Shown: positions 34,502-46,455 of the stretch, piece after piece
Numbering within the stretch: position 1 is the stretch's first letter
Layout of the letters: the number at the start of each line of letters is the position of its first letter
Position numbers and translations under genes: made by a program
DNA from: Deroplatys truncata
Lineage: Eukaryota > Arthropoda > Insecta > Mantodea > Mantidae
Assembly (NCBI GenBank): GCA_030765065.1
Contig: CM060990.1
Span: forward strand, 670,932,118-670,996,117
DNA: 64,000 nt
Direction: 5' to 3'
Notes under the pieces: generated by a model
Told to the model about the DNA's origin: nothing
Database searches by the model: none
Seen by the model: only the letters and a program-made list of their open reading frames with translations

Positions 34502-35877
34502 TTTGCTTTTGTTCCAAGAAGAAATACGAAGCCACCTGTAACTGAATAATTCAAAGCAAACAAAGCGTTTGAGGTTATAATAAAAGTTCATAGTAAATGT
34601 GTTTATTTTAGTAGTGAATTTAAAGTTATATTTAAGGTTCTTAGATCTCTCCCTAGTCTAATTGAAGCAGAGTTTATAAGAATAAAAAGTGAATGCAAGA
34701 GCTATTAGTTTGTGAGCCCCAGATTTAAAGCTATCGAGTAAATTCGATTCTGATTAGTGAATGATTGATGTTTGGCGTTTGACTGATTGATTAGGCATCA
34801 TGAGACCACACTTTGACTGAAAGGCGCCCGTGTGTTAATTATCACAAAAGTCACAAATAATTAACCAAGTTGGAATGCCTAATCATACTGGAATAATACA
34901 CAGCCGCACATCTTCGGCTCTCCTGCTTTTAGATTTGAGCTACCGTGGTGAGTATGCCGGTGAATCTTCAAGGCGGTCTCAAATACTGGAGATGCCATAT
35001 CTCAAAGGAAATTTGCAATATTGCAAGTGCTTTTAGTTTTCGGAATTTATAGTTAACCGTTGTTGGCGTTAATAGGGGAGGGGAAGACCCGTCATTCCTG
35101 CCTTGGCCGTGGCATTGGATTTTTCAAGTCTTGATTCAACCTTCCGGTTTAGTTCCCCCACACGGTTATTGCGAAAGAAACATTATAATACATAAATTAA
35201 CAAAATTCTTGAAAATATGTTGTTTAGGTAAAAGCCTACAGGAGCTTTCTAAAGATGTTAGTTTTGAAATTGTGAGCCGGTTAAAATGCAAATTGTCTTT
35301 TTAAACTTCTTGCAGTTCATAAATTTAAAAAGAAATTAAACGAACTAATGAAATCTGTAGCTTCAAATTTGTGTTTTACACATTTTTGACATTTAAAGCA
35401 GCCCTATTTTGTTTGTTACAACGGTTCCTTATGGGCATTCCCTAGATTTGTGTGCACATGTATCATATTTCCGCCCAGATGAAAGATAAGTTATTTTTAT
35501 ATCAATAAACTGCCTAGGAATATAACTAGGTTTGTATACTCAGCACAAGAGAAAAACAACACTGGTTATATTTAGCTTCGAAATTACACCATATAACATG
35601 AAGAATATCCTTTAGATGAAAATATGTATATCTTGTATATTTATGGCTGGAAATAATGAATCCTTACTCAGTTTTTGCCTAACACGCTCCATTTTCCACC
35701 AAAATCCACAATGTAGTGTGTTTATGTATTTTCTCGCTAATATTTCCATGTTTCTTTAACTTAATTTAGGAATATCCTGCTTATTCTATTCAGCAGTTTC
35801 ACCGCAGCGATAGATTTACGCACACTTATCAATGTACATATATTTATGAAGATCCCAAATTTCAACATCTATGACGT
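34502..35877. other. No gene recognised
   Basis: Mostly AT-rich, with a GC-richer patch at 34890-35160. No terminal repeats or motifs seen. Confidence 0.45.
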
Positions 35878-36207
35878 GTGCACAACATAAAATCAAACAG
35901 AGAGAGCTTTGATCTCGTATGGGACTTAAACCTCTCTCAACCAGACGTAGAATTACTGAGTTCTAGGCTTCAAGGTTGGAATGTGTTAGATAAAGGTTTA
36001 AAAATAACTTTATTTAAAAGACGACAAAGCAAATTTGGGGACTATTTTGCGGAGAAAGAAGACGTATATTGCTGTGATGTGAATGGCCTATTCCAGGCGT
36101 TGGGACATGAACATAATGTAGCAGAATGGTGCACGTTTATTGACTCATCCAAACGTAGTCCAAAGATAGTGCTCCTACATATACGCGATGCTTATCCCCC
36201 TGTTCCT

Positions 36208-37107
36208 TGTCGGGGTATCGTTCGTGTTATCTTATTTGCTGAGCACCTGTTATTATTTTATTATTTTGAATTTTGAGTTCTTTGTCCTCCGGCTAGCTAT
36301 TATCACTCAGTCGAGCAAAGCTCTTGAACAGGGTGTGTAAACGAGTTGTTACTAAAGGTAACACTGATAAAAGAATTTGTTTTTACGCTTTTATTCCCGT
36401 CACACGTTATTAACTTCACATATTTACTCTTGATACACGCCCGACTGAAACTGTTGTATTTTCGAATGTAACTATAATCACTTATTTGCCGCACATTATT
36501 AATTCGCGTATTTCACATTTTATAACTAGCTTTACGACGCAAGAGATTCTGTAGAATTGCGCGACGTATAACCCGTGGATGATTCTCTTAAACTGTGCGA
36601 CGTGTACCTGTGAATAATTCTGTTGAACTGTGCGACGTGTAACCCGTGAATGATTCTGATGAACTGTGCGACGTGTAACGCGTGAATGATTCTGTTGAAC
36701 TGGGCAATACTTGTCTCTGGCTTTAGAATTTATACTCCCTCACCCCGATATGCCTAAAAATTATAACAGAGCTGCTATTGGTTAATAAAGCGCGCCAACA
36801 TTAGCGTCTATTTTTATATCCAATCAAAATTACGAACACATATGCTCTAGGGAAAATATTCCCTCCATTTCTAAAGAAAAGCGCGTTACTCTGACGTCAT
36901 TTGCTTGTCTCTTCTAATTGATAAACATCTCACCCCCTCGTTTCATTGTTATCCACCCCTATTGTCAGTTTCAGTGAACCCGTGTAAACTTATTTTCTAA
37001 CAATGCTTATAATTAACAAACATCTCAAATCATTGGCATACAATAATGCTAATTTACACTACAATCATTCTAGCATTTACAATGTTGTGATATAAAATAC
37101 TGCCTCA
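36208..37107 (-). mobile_element. LTR-F copy 2 (solo LTR)
   Basis: Starts on the minus strand TGAGGCAGTATTTTATATCA and ends in CA. It is flanked by TCCT at 36204-36207 and 37108-37111. Length is 900 bp. It matches the copy at 8.7 kb throughout, but with more units of an internal 36-bp repeat. Confidence 0.9.
36545..36710. repeat. 36-bp minisatellite inside LTR-F
   Basis: Four full units and a partial one of GATTCTGTTGAACTGTGCGA + CGTGTAACCCGTGAAT, at 36545, 36581, 36616, 36652 and 36688. The LTR-F copy at 8.7 kb has fewer than two units. Confidence 0.88.
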
Positions 37108-37857
37108 TCCTATAGCATATTATGCTATAAATGCAAAGGAAGCATATGTGGTAATGAGTGCTATACTGAAAGTAATTGACTACGCTACATTCAAACGGCA
37201 CATTTGTTGAGACTTAAAAGCCATTCGGACGTTAACAGGCATGCAACAAGGGGACACATACTTATGTTGCTTTATGTGAATGGGATAGTCCTGACAGAAA
37301 AAATCACTACATCCATAAACAGGGCCTCCAAGAAGATACTACATTCCTGGTATACCAAGTATTTTCTTCCACCACTGCACATTAAACTTGGTTTAATGAA
37401 AACTTTTGTAACAGCGTTTGACAGAGAAGGATTGGCTTTCTTGCATCTCGGAAACAAATTCAAAAACTTAAGAGAGGCAAAGGTAAAAGAAGGGGTTGCT
37501 ATTGGCCCACAAATTAAAGCAGTCATGCATGACGAAGAGTTTGAAAAGAAACTGTCATAGGGAGAAAAGCAGCCTGACGGGCATTTAAATCAGTATGCTA
37601 AAGCTTCCTTGGGAATGAGAAATCTGAAAGCAAGCAAGCTGCAATAGGTCCTTAAAACTACACTTTTTGGACTCGCATTGGATTTTTTCCCCCTCAAAAC
37701 CTCTTCGCAGTTAGCGATGAGCATGGAGTAAGATTGCATCAGGACGTTGCTATGTTTGTAAAGCGCTTTAGTGGACGATGGAATGGTAGTGAGCTGACTG
37801 AATCAGGGACACTCCACCAGATGTCTACAAGCGGAAATGGCCAAAACGATAATTTTA

Positions 37858-38246
37858 GTTATGTGTTTTCCGTAGTCAGTGTCTCGGTTAAATTTCTCTC
37901 TCACCACTTTATAAATATGAAAAGTAGGTCTTAAAAAAAAGTCCGTAGGTGATGGACCATTTGCGTTTTCAGATATGAATCAAACAGCTTTTGTTTATAC
38001 ATGATCAGTAGTTTCACCTAAGGGACAGACAAGAACTTCAAATTGGTTTTACGGTGTTATTGCATTGTTTTTCTTTCTTTTCTATTTATATGCCGCCTTT
38101 AACATTTAGGGTCATATCGGCAGCTTTGTCGTTGGAACTATTGCTAAACGGCAATGAGGGTGAATCATTTGCTATTCTGTTAATTTTTGGGTTTGTTTAC
38201 TTTGGGTTTTATTTATATACATTAAAGTCACACACATTCTCATTCA
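37858..38246. other. No gene seen
   Basis: AT-rich, nothing recognisable. Confidence 0.5.
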
Positions 38247-38507
38247 TTGCTAGCTTCTAGTTCCCGAGGTCGCGGGTTCAAACCCGGCGGAGGGCGATGG
38301 ATTTTGTCGGGCGTAAAAATCCTTAACATGGCTTCCTTCGGAAGGGAAGTAAAGCCGGTGGTCATGTGTCGTAGATTTGTGGCACATAAAAGAATCTCAA
38401 GCCCGATAAAGAGGTCTCTGAGCAAAATTACCTGTCTTTCACGCCCAATATAGAATGGTACGCTAAGGACCACAGCAGTTGAAGAGCGTCCATAAATATA
38501 ACTCAAT
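38247..38507 (+). mobile_element. SINE-A copy 6, 5'-truncated
   Basis: Begins inside the tRNA-like head (TTGCTAGCTTCTAGTTCCCG). The B box GGGTTCAAACCC, body and 3' end are intact. Confidence 0.88.
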
Positions 38508-38539
38508 TTTTTAACTCTCGTTCATACTTCTAGACTCTA

Positions 38540-38626
38540 GGAAGGATGGGGAATGATCCTGGTTGAAGACCGAACCCGGACTTCTAAGATTCGGAGTTTG
38601 CTAACCACCAAACCACAGAGCCTGTC
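38540..38626 (-). mobile_element. tRNA-like SINE head remnant
   Basis: Minus strand shows GCTCTGTGGTTTGGTGGTTAG (A box) and GTCCGGGTTCGGTCTTC (B box) at tRNA-like spacing. No other copy is in the window. Not a convincing functional tRNA. Confidence 0.5.
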
Positions 38627-38744
38627 TACACTGACTGTTAATTATGCCATTCTTGATAAGCGAGTTTCGAAGTTTTCAGGCAAATGCTATTTAAAACCTT
38701 TTAATTTTGAAAAGTTTGTCTAATTATTGTAATATTTCATTTTA

Positions 38745-40110
38745 ACTTTCTCTAGCACATACCTATGGTAGGTAGAGGAGGTATTGCATTCCACCCAAAA
38801 ATTCAACATTAACATTTTAGCACAAATACATGTTTTGAGGTTATCTAAAACGAGTTATAAGAAAAGGTTCGCGCGCACGCGTATATGTGTGTGCGTCTGT
38901 GTGTCTCAAACGAAAATTCGGATCAATACAAAACATCTAATCGATATTCAGTATGTTTCAAGGATGCAACACGAATATTTTTAAGAAAATCATCGCACTT
39001 CAAATTACTCTTACATAAAACTGCTTCGTTATTTTGTATTAGTTACTTAAAAAGTAACTTTAACGATTTTGATTAAAAATATAAAATTTATTGATATTTC
39101 TGCGAATAACCTGAGAAGAGATTTTCATTCTTAATGAATTTTGTGTATTTTTGTATAGCCGGTAATCCCAAGGGATAGGCAAAGCTTACTGAGCAAAAAA
39201 TGTAGATCTCATTGAAACATACAATTTATTTTCTATAAATTTCTTTACGCATTTACCACTTCCGAGATATTCCTTGTTATTTCTTTCTGTTTTTCAGTAT
39301 TTTACTTTCTGCGAGTACTCAAGACGCCATTTCTTTGTTTCTTGTGATTATGCAAAGAGTAGAAGTTTAAGGCAGCATATGGCGACTGGGTTTTTAAGGA
39401 TATGACACCCGTTTCTGTCTCCTGTAATCCTGTTTTACCTACACTAAGATGTAATGAAACCGTTTCTGCCAACACTCATATCGATTAACATGAAGTAGAT
39501 AAAAGAGGGAGAGAAAGGCATGAGAATGTTACGAGGGGCGTCCTATAAGTAAGTTTCTCTATTTTATAAAAAACATTGCACACAATTGATCATGTTGAAT
39601 TAATTTTATTTATATTGTACAATCCTTCTGTTACTTTTCTACATAGTCAACATGTTTTTCAAGCATTTTTGGGGACGTGACACAAGTTTTTCCAAACCAG
39701 TGTTGTACCAGGTCGGGTCCTGTGCTCGCAACCAGCTGTTCTGATTTGACATCATCGGTGTTAAAAGTGCTTACCTTTGAGTTAGAGGAACATATGAAAA
39801 TCACTTGAGGCAAGCTCCGGTGAATACGGAGGATGCAAGAAAACTTCCAAGTTGAATCTTGACCCAGGCGGAGCTCAGAAGATTCAACTGGGAGGTTTTC
39901 TCGCATCCTCCATATTCACCAGATCTTTTCCCAAGTAATTTTCGTATGTTCCCCTGACTCAAAGGTCATCTTGGAGGTAAGCACTTTAACACCGTGACGA
40001 AGATGAATCAGAAGTGAACAGCTGGTTACGAGCACAGGACCCGACTTCTGGTTTTTTTTATAAAATAGGGAAACTTATTTGGCGGCCCTCGTACAATCAC
40101 ATTTTCTTTT
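38745..40110 (+). repeat. Family D copy (D8), split by a palindromic mariner element
   Basis: Family D from AACTTTCTCTAGCACATACC to GAGAGAAAGGCATGAGAATG. The last bases, CAATCACATTTTC, resume after the insert at 40094. Confidence 0.75.
39532..40091. mobile_element. Palindromic mariner-derived element, copy 1
   Basis: CGAGGGGCGTCCTATAAGTA at the left is mirrored by ...GGCGGCCCTCG at the right, with TA at 39530-39531 and 40092-40093. Each half is a mariner 3' terminus, so the two face each other. The left arm read on minus gives ...GLEKLV-type then KMLEKHVDYVEK and a stop (39631-39906). The right arm on plus encodes WEVFSHPPYSPDLFPSNFRM then a stop, with the catalytic D of PSD changed to N. 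The right arm has lost its distal coding end. Confidence 0.82.
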
Positions 40111-40162
40111 TCTTCCTTGTCAAGAAATATTGTTGTTGCCTCTTATGATGAATGTCATTGTT

Positions 40163-40980
40163 GATTTCTCTACCACTTACATAGAAGTTAGAGAAGGTAT
40201 TGCATTTCATTAAAAAAATTGATATAGAGATTTCACCGGAAATAACATTGCTTAAGGCCTCCTGAAGCCCCTCCTCGCAATGTCCGTATCTTTGTGTCGG
40301 TGAACAGAATAACTCAAAAACGAAATGTCTGATAAATGCCAAACTTGGTATTTAGGTTCAGTACCATTCAAAGATGCGACAAAAATGTTTTCAACAAACT
40401 CCCCCTACTCCAAATTAGCCTTTACATTGAACACCTTTAGAATTTTTTCATTCCTGAAAAATAGCTCAAACGATACCATATACGACATATATATTTACAC
40501 GACAAATAAAATGTACGTATATCTTGAATTTTCTGTGAATTCCTCTTCATTCGGAAGGAAATTACTTGCACAACTGGTAAACGTTAAGAGATGGACAAAA
40601 AAAGTCCTGCGCAATTCTTTAATACACACAATTTATTTCAAATAATCTTTTTTGTAGCATTATCTATTTCCAAGATATCCGTTATTAATGCTTCGAATGT
40701 TTAATACTTAATCATTGTTTTCAAGTCCTGTCGATTTTCAGTTTTTTCTCGCTGTCATGGAAAGAGTATGAAATGTTACGGCTAGTGTGTAGCGTCCAGT
40801 AAAACATTGAACTATCGCTGTTCACTTTGCATCTATAACAAAATATGTAATGCAGCTATTTTCGTAAAGGTATATCTCTATTAAGATGAAGTAGATAAGA
40901 GAAACTTTAGTAAGAATAATTTGTATATTCACTAATCAGCAATAAAGGGTAGAGAAGGTCATATGAATGTAACACATCGG
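40163..40980 (+). repeat. Family D copy (D9), full length
   Basis: The subtype with TCATGGAAAGAGTATGAAAT. Ends GTAACACATCGG directly before the T run that precedes D10. Confidence 0.82.
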
Positions 40981-40986
40981 TTTTTT

Positions 40987-41812
40987 ACTTTCTCTACTAC
41001 GTATAGCAAGCAGGGGAAGTATTGCATTCCCCTCAAAAATTCGATACCGATATTTCATATGAAATACATGTTTTGAGGTCCCTGAGTCCAACAAAATCAT
41101 TTTTAGATATAGATCCGGGTGTGTCTATGAACAGCATAACTCAAAAACGACAAGTCGGATAAATATCAAACTTGGTATATAAGTTCAGTATCTTTGAAAG
41201 ATGCGACGCAAAGATTTTCAAGAAAATCCCCCAACCCCAGACTACCCTTCACATGGAACTTTTTCAAAAATGGCTCTAACGATTTTCATTAAAATATCAT
41301 ATGTTTAAGATATTTTCATGACAAATGAAATGTATATCTTGAATTTTCTGGGAATGTCCCCAAAATTCCTCTTCATTGTGAATGGCTTTTGCATAACTGG
41401 TAAAGCGTAAGAGATAGATAAAATTTTTGTACACAAAAAATGTAGATCTCGTTAAAACACACAATTTATGTCATATACAATTTTTTTGTCGAGTGAACGA
41501 TTTCCGAGATATTCCTTGTTATTTGTTTGAATTTTCCAGTACTTATACTTTTCTCAAATGGGAATTCGTTCGTTTTTCAATGTCCTGGACATGCAAAGAG
41601 AATGGAATGCTCTGCATAGCAACCAGCTCTTAAAATATTTGACTATGCTTAAAGCCTACTATATTCCCCTTGCATCTACATGAAAATGAGCAGTAAGATT
41701 AACATCTGGATATCTCAATTAACATGAAGTAGATGAAGGATAAGCGTTTGTAAAAATAATTTGCACAAGAGTAGGGAAAGTCATGTGAGTGCAACACATC
41801 AGATTTTTTAAT
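40987..41812 (+). repeat. Family D copy (D10), full length
   Basis: Starts ACTTTCTCTACTACG after TTTTTT (40981-40986) and ends CAACACATCAG before ATTTTT (41813-41818). Head to tail with D9. Confidence 0.85.
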
Positions 41813-41818
41813 AAGTTT

Positions 41819-42297
41819 CAGTATAGTTTGGTTTTTCAATAGAAATGTTATAAGAATAATATCCAGGTATAAAAATCCAGGATAATAAAACACTAGCAAA
41901 ATATTTGCAGGGATCTTATGATGTGTAGCGCTGCGGAAACCAGGATATATTCCCCACAGGTAACTCGACGGTTCCATGAACGTAGCTTGATAATAAATAG
42001 CTTCCTTCTGCTGGCGGCATCCCCCAACAACCGACAGCAAATAATGAAGATCAATGTGTGCACTGAAGCACGAGGACGCAGAAGCTACCGGGTGTAAGAT
42101 ATCTCCCTTCTCCTCGCTCCCTTTCTTTCTTTAAGCCTGCCGATATTTTGCTTCTTGAGAGCGTATGCTAACCCAAGTGTCGTGTAAACTCAAAAACGTT
42201 TGATGACCAAAACAGAGCCGCACTTCGCGTCTTATAAATAATATCTATTCACAAAAATATTGCAACACATAGTTTAATATTCTAACGCCCGATTATA
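41819..42297. other. No gene recognised
   Basis: An open frame at 41699-42040 (minus) overlaps D10 and is not supported. Confidence 0.45.
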
Positions 42298-43862
42298 CAG
42301 AGTGAACTATTGAAGTTGTGACTTGAGGCAATATTTTTAACACTTAAATGATTTCAGTCAAATTATATAATATTTAAATTGAATAAAAGCCCACCTTGAA
42401 GCAATACGTGCATGTAATAATTTGCAAAATGTATGTAACAGTCATTGCATATGCTTATATTATTGTAAATATGTTTCAATAATGTTATGTGAATGTATTA
42501 CGTAATTTAATAATGTAGGAGCTGTGAGAAATAGGTTAGAAGTTGCTAACAAAAAGGTAACAATGAGGTAACCCTGAGACAATAATGAGTAAGATAGTTT
42601 AATAATGCTATCAGTCATTATTGGAGCAACAATAGTGTAATTTTAGTGACAGTTTATAAAATAGCCAATCAACAACCAGAAAAAGCTTTAGTTAAATAAA
42701 GGTATTCTATTGGAGTAGGATTACCCAATCAGAAACTGAAAAGCAGAAAATCTTACAAATTTAGAGCTCAGTTGGTTGCAGACAGTGTTACTAACCAGAC
42801 GCAAAAAGTGTCCTCAAGAAATTTAATACGTATTCGTGTGAGACGAAAAATAAGTTTACGTGTTAAATAAAGTGTAATTAATTAATAAAAAGAATCTCAC
42901 AGCTCTCTATATCAGTGAGGTGTTATTTAAATCGTGTCAAGCATTAATAAAAGGAGTGAAGTAAATTTATAATCTGTGTAAGCCTACATTCTTGTCGTAC
43001 CATAGCCCTACAAAGAGAAACATGTCTCTAACAATAATACTGACGCAGCCGAGGCAAACATAAATATTTAATACTTAAAGAAACAATCAAATTACAAAGT
43101 TAATATTCTTAAACTTAGGGTGAAGGCTACCGGAAAACGGGTACTATACGTGCGGTTGCAACTACTACAAGTTTGGCTCCCCAACAGTTGAAATATAATA
43201 CAACTCCTTCAATACAACAAAACATCTATCTTCAGACTGTACAATTTCTCCTAAACTAAGCGTTGTAGAAAGAAATGCCTTTAATAAAAGTTGCTTGATA
43301 TGCGGGAAAGTAAATACCATTAGTGTGTTTTGCTTGGAGGACATATGATGGGTATTTTAGGGTCAATTTATTTTTTTTAATGGGAACCTATATTTTGTAT
43401 GTTGTTTTCTCATTAAGAAATGGTTTATAAAAAGCTGTTTATTTTATGGTAAGGAATAAGGGAACAACATAAAAAATATTGGTTCCCAATTACGAAACGT
43501 AACTTGACCCTCAAATGACCATCCATGGATGGTCCAACCATTCATTGCGCTCTTCGTACACAGCCATTCAGAATTTTCGTTGTTATTTACGTTGGTGTAA
43601 GAACAATTGCAAAGTGCTTTATACAAATGTTGTTTAGGTTTTTATGAGGAGTGAGAAAACAACACAAAAAGTAGTTTTCAATTTTAAAAAAATTAAATTG
43701 ATCCTAAAATGACCATTCCAACGTCCTCCAAATAAAACATGACTAATGGCATTTACTTTCCCCCATAATATCAAACAACCTTTATTCCTGACATAGACAT
43801 TTCTTTCTACAACGCTTAGTTTTGGAGATATTGTACAGTCTTAAATTAAATAGTTCAGCCTG
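42298..43862. mobile_element. Foldback TIR element, copy 1, split by LTR-E
   Basis: The left end CAGAGTGAACTATTGAAGTT (42298) and the right end mirror each other over more than 150 bp once the LTR is removed. TA flanks at 42296-42297 and 43863-43864. Without the LTR it is about 650 bp, the size of the copy at 60.4 kb. Non-coding. Confidence 0.85.
42324..43234 (+). mobile_element. LTR-E copy 3 (solo LTR)
   Basis: Begins TGAGGCAATATTTTTAACAC and ends CATCTATCTTCA. Flanks are GACT at 42320-42323 and 43235-43238. The end extends 25 bp past the CTCCTTCA seen internally, so its terminus is shifted compared with copy 2. Confidence 0.88.
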
Positions 43863-44046
43863 TACATGCTGGTTTATCTCACATCAGAGCCAAAGTTTCA
43901 AGATGAATTTAGGAAGTTTCTTTGTTTAAGCTCCAATCTAAAACAACGTCAATGAAAATAGTTCAGTTTTCACCGGAGAAATTTCTATGATCAAGCTATA
44001 TGATCTGAGTTAAGTGAGCTGCATGAAACTGTAGACAGATGCGGCT

Positions 44047-44815
44047 CTGATGTGTTACATTCACATGACTTTCTCTACACACTATCGATTATTAACGGGT
44101 ATACAAATTATCCTTACGAAAGTTTATTTTCCTGTCTACTTCATTTTAATCGAGTTAAAGCTTTCCGGAAATAGCTACAATCAAATGTTTTACAACTGGA
44201 TGCTATACGCTGGCCTTAAAATTCCATACTCTTTCCGTAACATGGCAGAAGCAACTGAAAATCGCAGGACTTTTAATTTAATGGATATCTCGGAATTGGC
44301 CGATGCTTCAAACAACGTTATTTGAAATACTTTGTGTCTTTACATTTTTTGTGTAGTATGTATTGTCTATCACTTAACTTTTACCAGTTTTACAATATTA
44401 TTCTACACTCCTTACGAATTACGAGGATTTCACAGACAATTCCCCGAAAATTCAAAAAAATGCATTTTATTGTCATATAAATATCTTTAACATACGGTAT
44501 TTTAATTAAAATCGTTATAGCCGTTTTTCAGAAAATCAAAAAATTCGAAAAGTGTGCCACGTAAAGGGTTGTTTGGGGTGGGGGAGGTTCTTGAAAACCT
44601 TCGTGTCACATCTTTGGAGGATACTGAACTTAAAAATACCAAGTTTGGTATTTATCCGACATGTCGCTTTTGAGTTATGCTGTTCACAGACACACACACG
44701 AGGACATTTTTCTAAAAATGTTTTTTATTGAATCCAAGGGGCCTCAAAATATGTACTTTTGTGAAATATCTATATCAAATTTTTGGTTGGAGTGCAATAC
44801 TTCTCTACTGTGTAC
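44047..44815 (-). repeat. Family D copy (D11)
   Basis: Reads CTGATGTGTTACATTCACAT on plus at the left. Carries the family segments throughout and ends near ACTTCTCTACTGTGTAC, where the end is degenerate. Confidence 0.8.
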
Positions 44816-45059
44816 TTGGTTGAAAATTTTAAAAAATATATATGATTTTTTTGTTATCATTATATATAAATTAATTATGCTTTTTATAGACCTTAGCCTG
44901 GTCTTGGCAAGATTTTATTACACCTCAAAAAACCCATTTACCCAGCACTTCAGTACTTGCGATAGCAGGTCGTCGCTAAGATTGTCATCTCGAGGGATAT
45001 GCCTTAGTGGTCTGTCTGGGAAACAACTTGAGTCAATTGGGGAATTCAATGTCCTATCA

Positions 45060-45130
45060 GTATGTTCTCACAGTAGCTCAATGGTTAAGAGCACGGAGAG
45101 CGGGAAACCGTGTTCAAATCCCGGCTGTGG
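45060..45130 (+). mobile_element. tRNA-like SINE head or tRNA pseudogene
   Basis: CAGTAGCTCAATGGTTAAGA (A box) and CGTGTTCAAATCCCGGCTGTG (B box) at tRNA spacing, with possible acceptor pairing CACAG/CTGTGG. No CCA and a long AT-rich tail follow, which suggests a SINE rather than a working tRNA gene. Confidence 0.5.
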
Positions 45131-45842
45131 CGTTGAATTTTTCCGTTGACTCTATATTAAAAATATATATGATGTTATATACACTGAATTTCTCTACGTA
45201 CTATAATTAACTTTTAATACGTCCACCAACTATTCTAGCGAAATGTTGTTCTCCAATCTATCTCAAATAAATTGAAATAAGCCTTTGCATAAATATTTTC
45301 ATTATAGGCATAAAGGAATAGACTTAGACAAATATTTAAAAACAGGTTGTTATATACCAGCCTTGAAATTCTATGCTACTCCTATGACATCCCGAGAAAA
45401 ATTGAAAGTCGCCATAGTTCCAGAAACTGAAGTAGTGAAAAATTCAAACCAATAACAATTTTGTGTTTTAAAGAGATTTACATTTTTTTGTTTATTACCT
45501 TTTTGTCTAACTCTTATGGTTTACCAATTATACAAAATTACTCAAAATTCCTTCCGAATGAAGAGGACTTTACAGGCTATTCCACGAAAATTCAATACGT
45601 ACATTGTATTTGCCATGTAAATGCTTAAATATATGGTATTTTAATAATAATAATCGTTAGAGCCATTTTTGAAAAAAATCAAAAATTGGAAAGAACTTTC
45701 CATGTAAAGGGTAGTTTGGGCTGAGGGATTTTCTTTAAAAATATTTGTATCGGATCTTTGAAAGACGTCAAAATTAAGAATACAAAGTTTGATATTTATT
45801 CGACATTTCGTTTTTCAGTTATACTGTTCACGCACACACCGA

Positions 45843-46185
45843 CACGCGTAGCCGCAGTCGTTAAGAACCGGACTCGTGGGAGGTTTGCGGCCCAAATTCC
45901 AACAGGACCGTCCTCCCTGAGTGAGGTATTTTTGTACAGGAAGTATCGGGGAGGTACCTTACGCTTGGGCCTGGAACGTTTCTTTCCCAAAATTCCCTTT
46001 CCCAATTATCATTTGATTTTATGTATCATCAGCAGACATATCTTTAAGCAGTTGGCTTCAAATTCTCTACACTCAAACCATTATCACTACAAAGAATGCA
46101 AAACTTCAGAGCCCAAGGGTAAAATCCCATCCGGGTGCTGTCTGGAGATGCCAAGAGACTGTACGAGGGGTAGTTTGTTACCCGC
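45843..46185 (+). mobile_element. SINE-C copy 4
   Basis: The head GTAGCCGCAGTCGTTAAGAA, then GGGGAGGTACCTTACGC, then GGAACGTTTCTTTCCC and the ATTATCATTTGATTTTATGT body place it in SINE-C. The 3' boundary is uncertain. Confidence 0.75.
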
Positions 46186-46191
46186 GACATT

Positions 46192-46455
46192 GTTCTCCGT
46201 GGTGTAGTGGCTACCAGCTAGTCCCTAGTTTCCGAAGTTGCGGGTTCAAACCCGGCGGAGGGCGATAGATTTTTTCGGGCGTTTAACTCCTTAGCAGGCT
46301 TCCTTCGGAAGGGAAGTAAAGCCGGTGGTTCCGTGTCGTAGATTTGCGGCACGTAACGGAACCTCTGAGCAAAATTACCGGTCTTTCACACCCAGTACAG
46401 AATGGGACGCTCAGGACCACAGCAGTTAAAGAACGTCCATCAACAAAGCTAATTT
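46192..46455 (+). mobile_element. SINE-A copy 7
   Basis: Full head (CTCCGTGGTGTAGTGGCTAC) and B box GGGTTCAAACCC. A small internal deletion removes the AAGCCTGATAAAGAGG segment. Confidence 0.88.

Larger units (their letters stand above)
35878..37857 (+). pseudogene. Remnant of an uncharacterised multicopy arthropod protein, split by LTR-F
   Basis: I recognise a protein type found repeatedly in arthropod genomes but cannot name its function. The first part (35878-36207) reads ELLSSRLQGWNVL, KRRQSKFGDYF, YCCDVNGLFQALG and AEWCTFIDSSKRSPKIVLLH up to DAYPPVP. After the LTR it resumes IAYYAINAKEAY (37108 on), then LKAIRTLTGMQQGDTYLCCF, PPLHIKLGLMKTFVTAFDRE, VAIGPQIKAVMHDEEFEKKL, LHFLDSH, VSDEHGVRLHQD and IRDTPPDVYKRKWPKR before a stop near 37856. 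Several stops and frameshifts mark it as dead. The conserved Cys, His and acidic residues hint at an enzyme or a transposase-like protein, which is inference. Confidence 0.65.

Noticed and set aside
36536-36715. CRISPR-like array
   Set aside because: The 36-bp units are contiguous tandem repeats without unique spacers and lie inside a eukaryotic LTR.
45060-45130. Functional tRNA gene
   Set aside because: The A and B boxes are good but the cloverleaf is imperfect, and an AT-rich SINE-like tail follows. Kept as a tRNA-like SINE or pseudogene.
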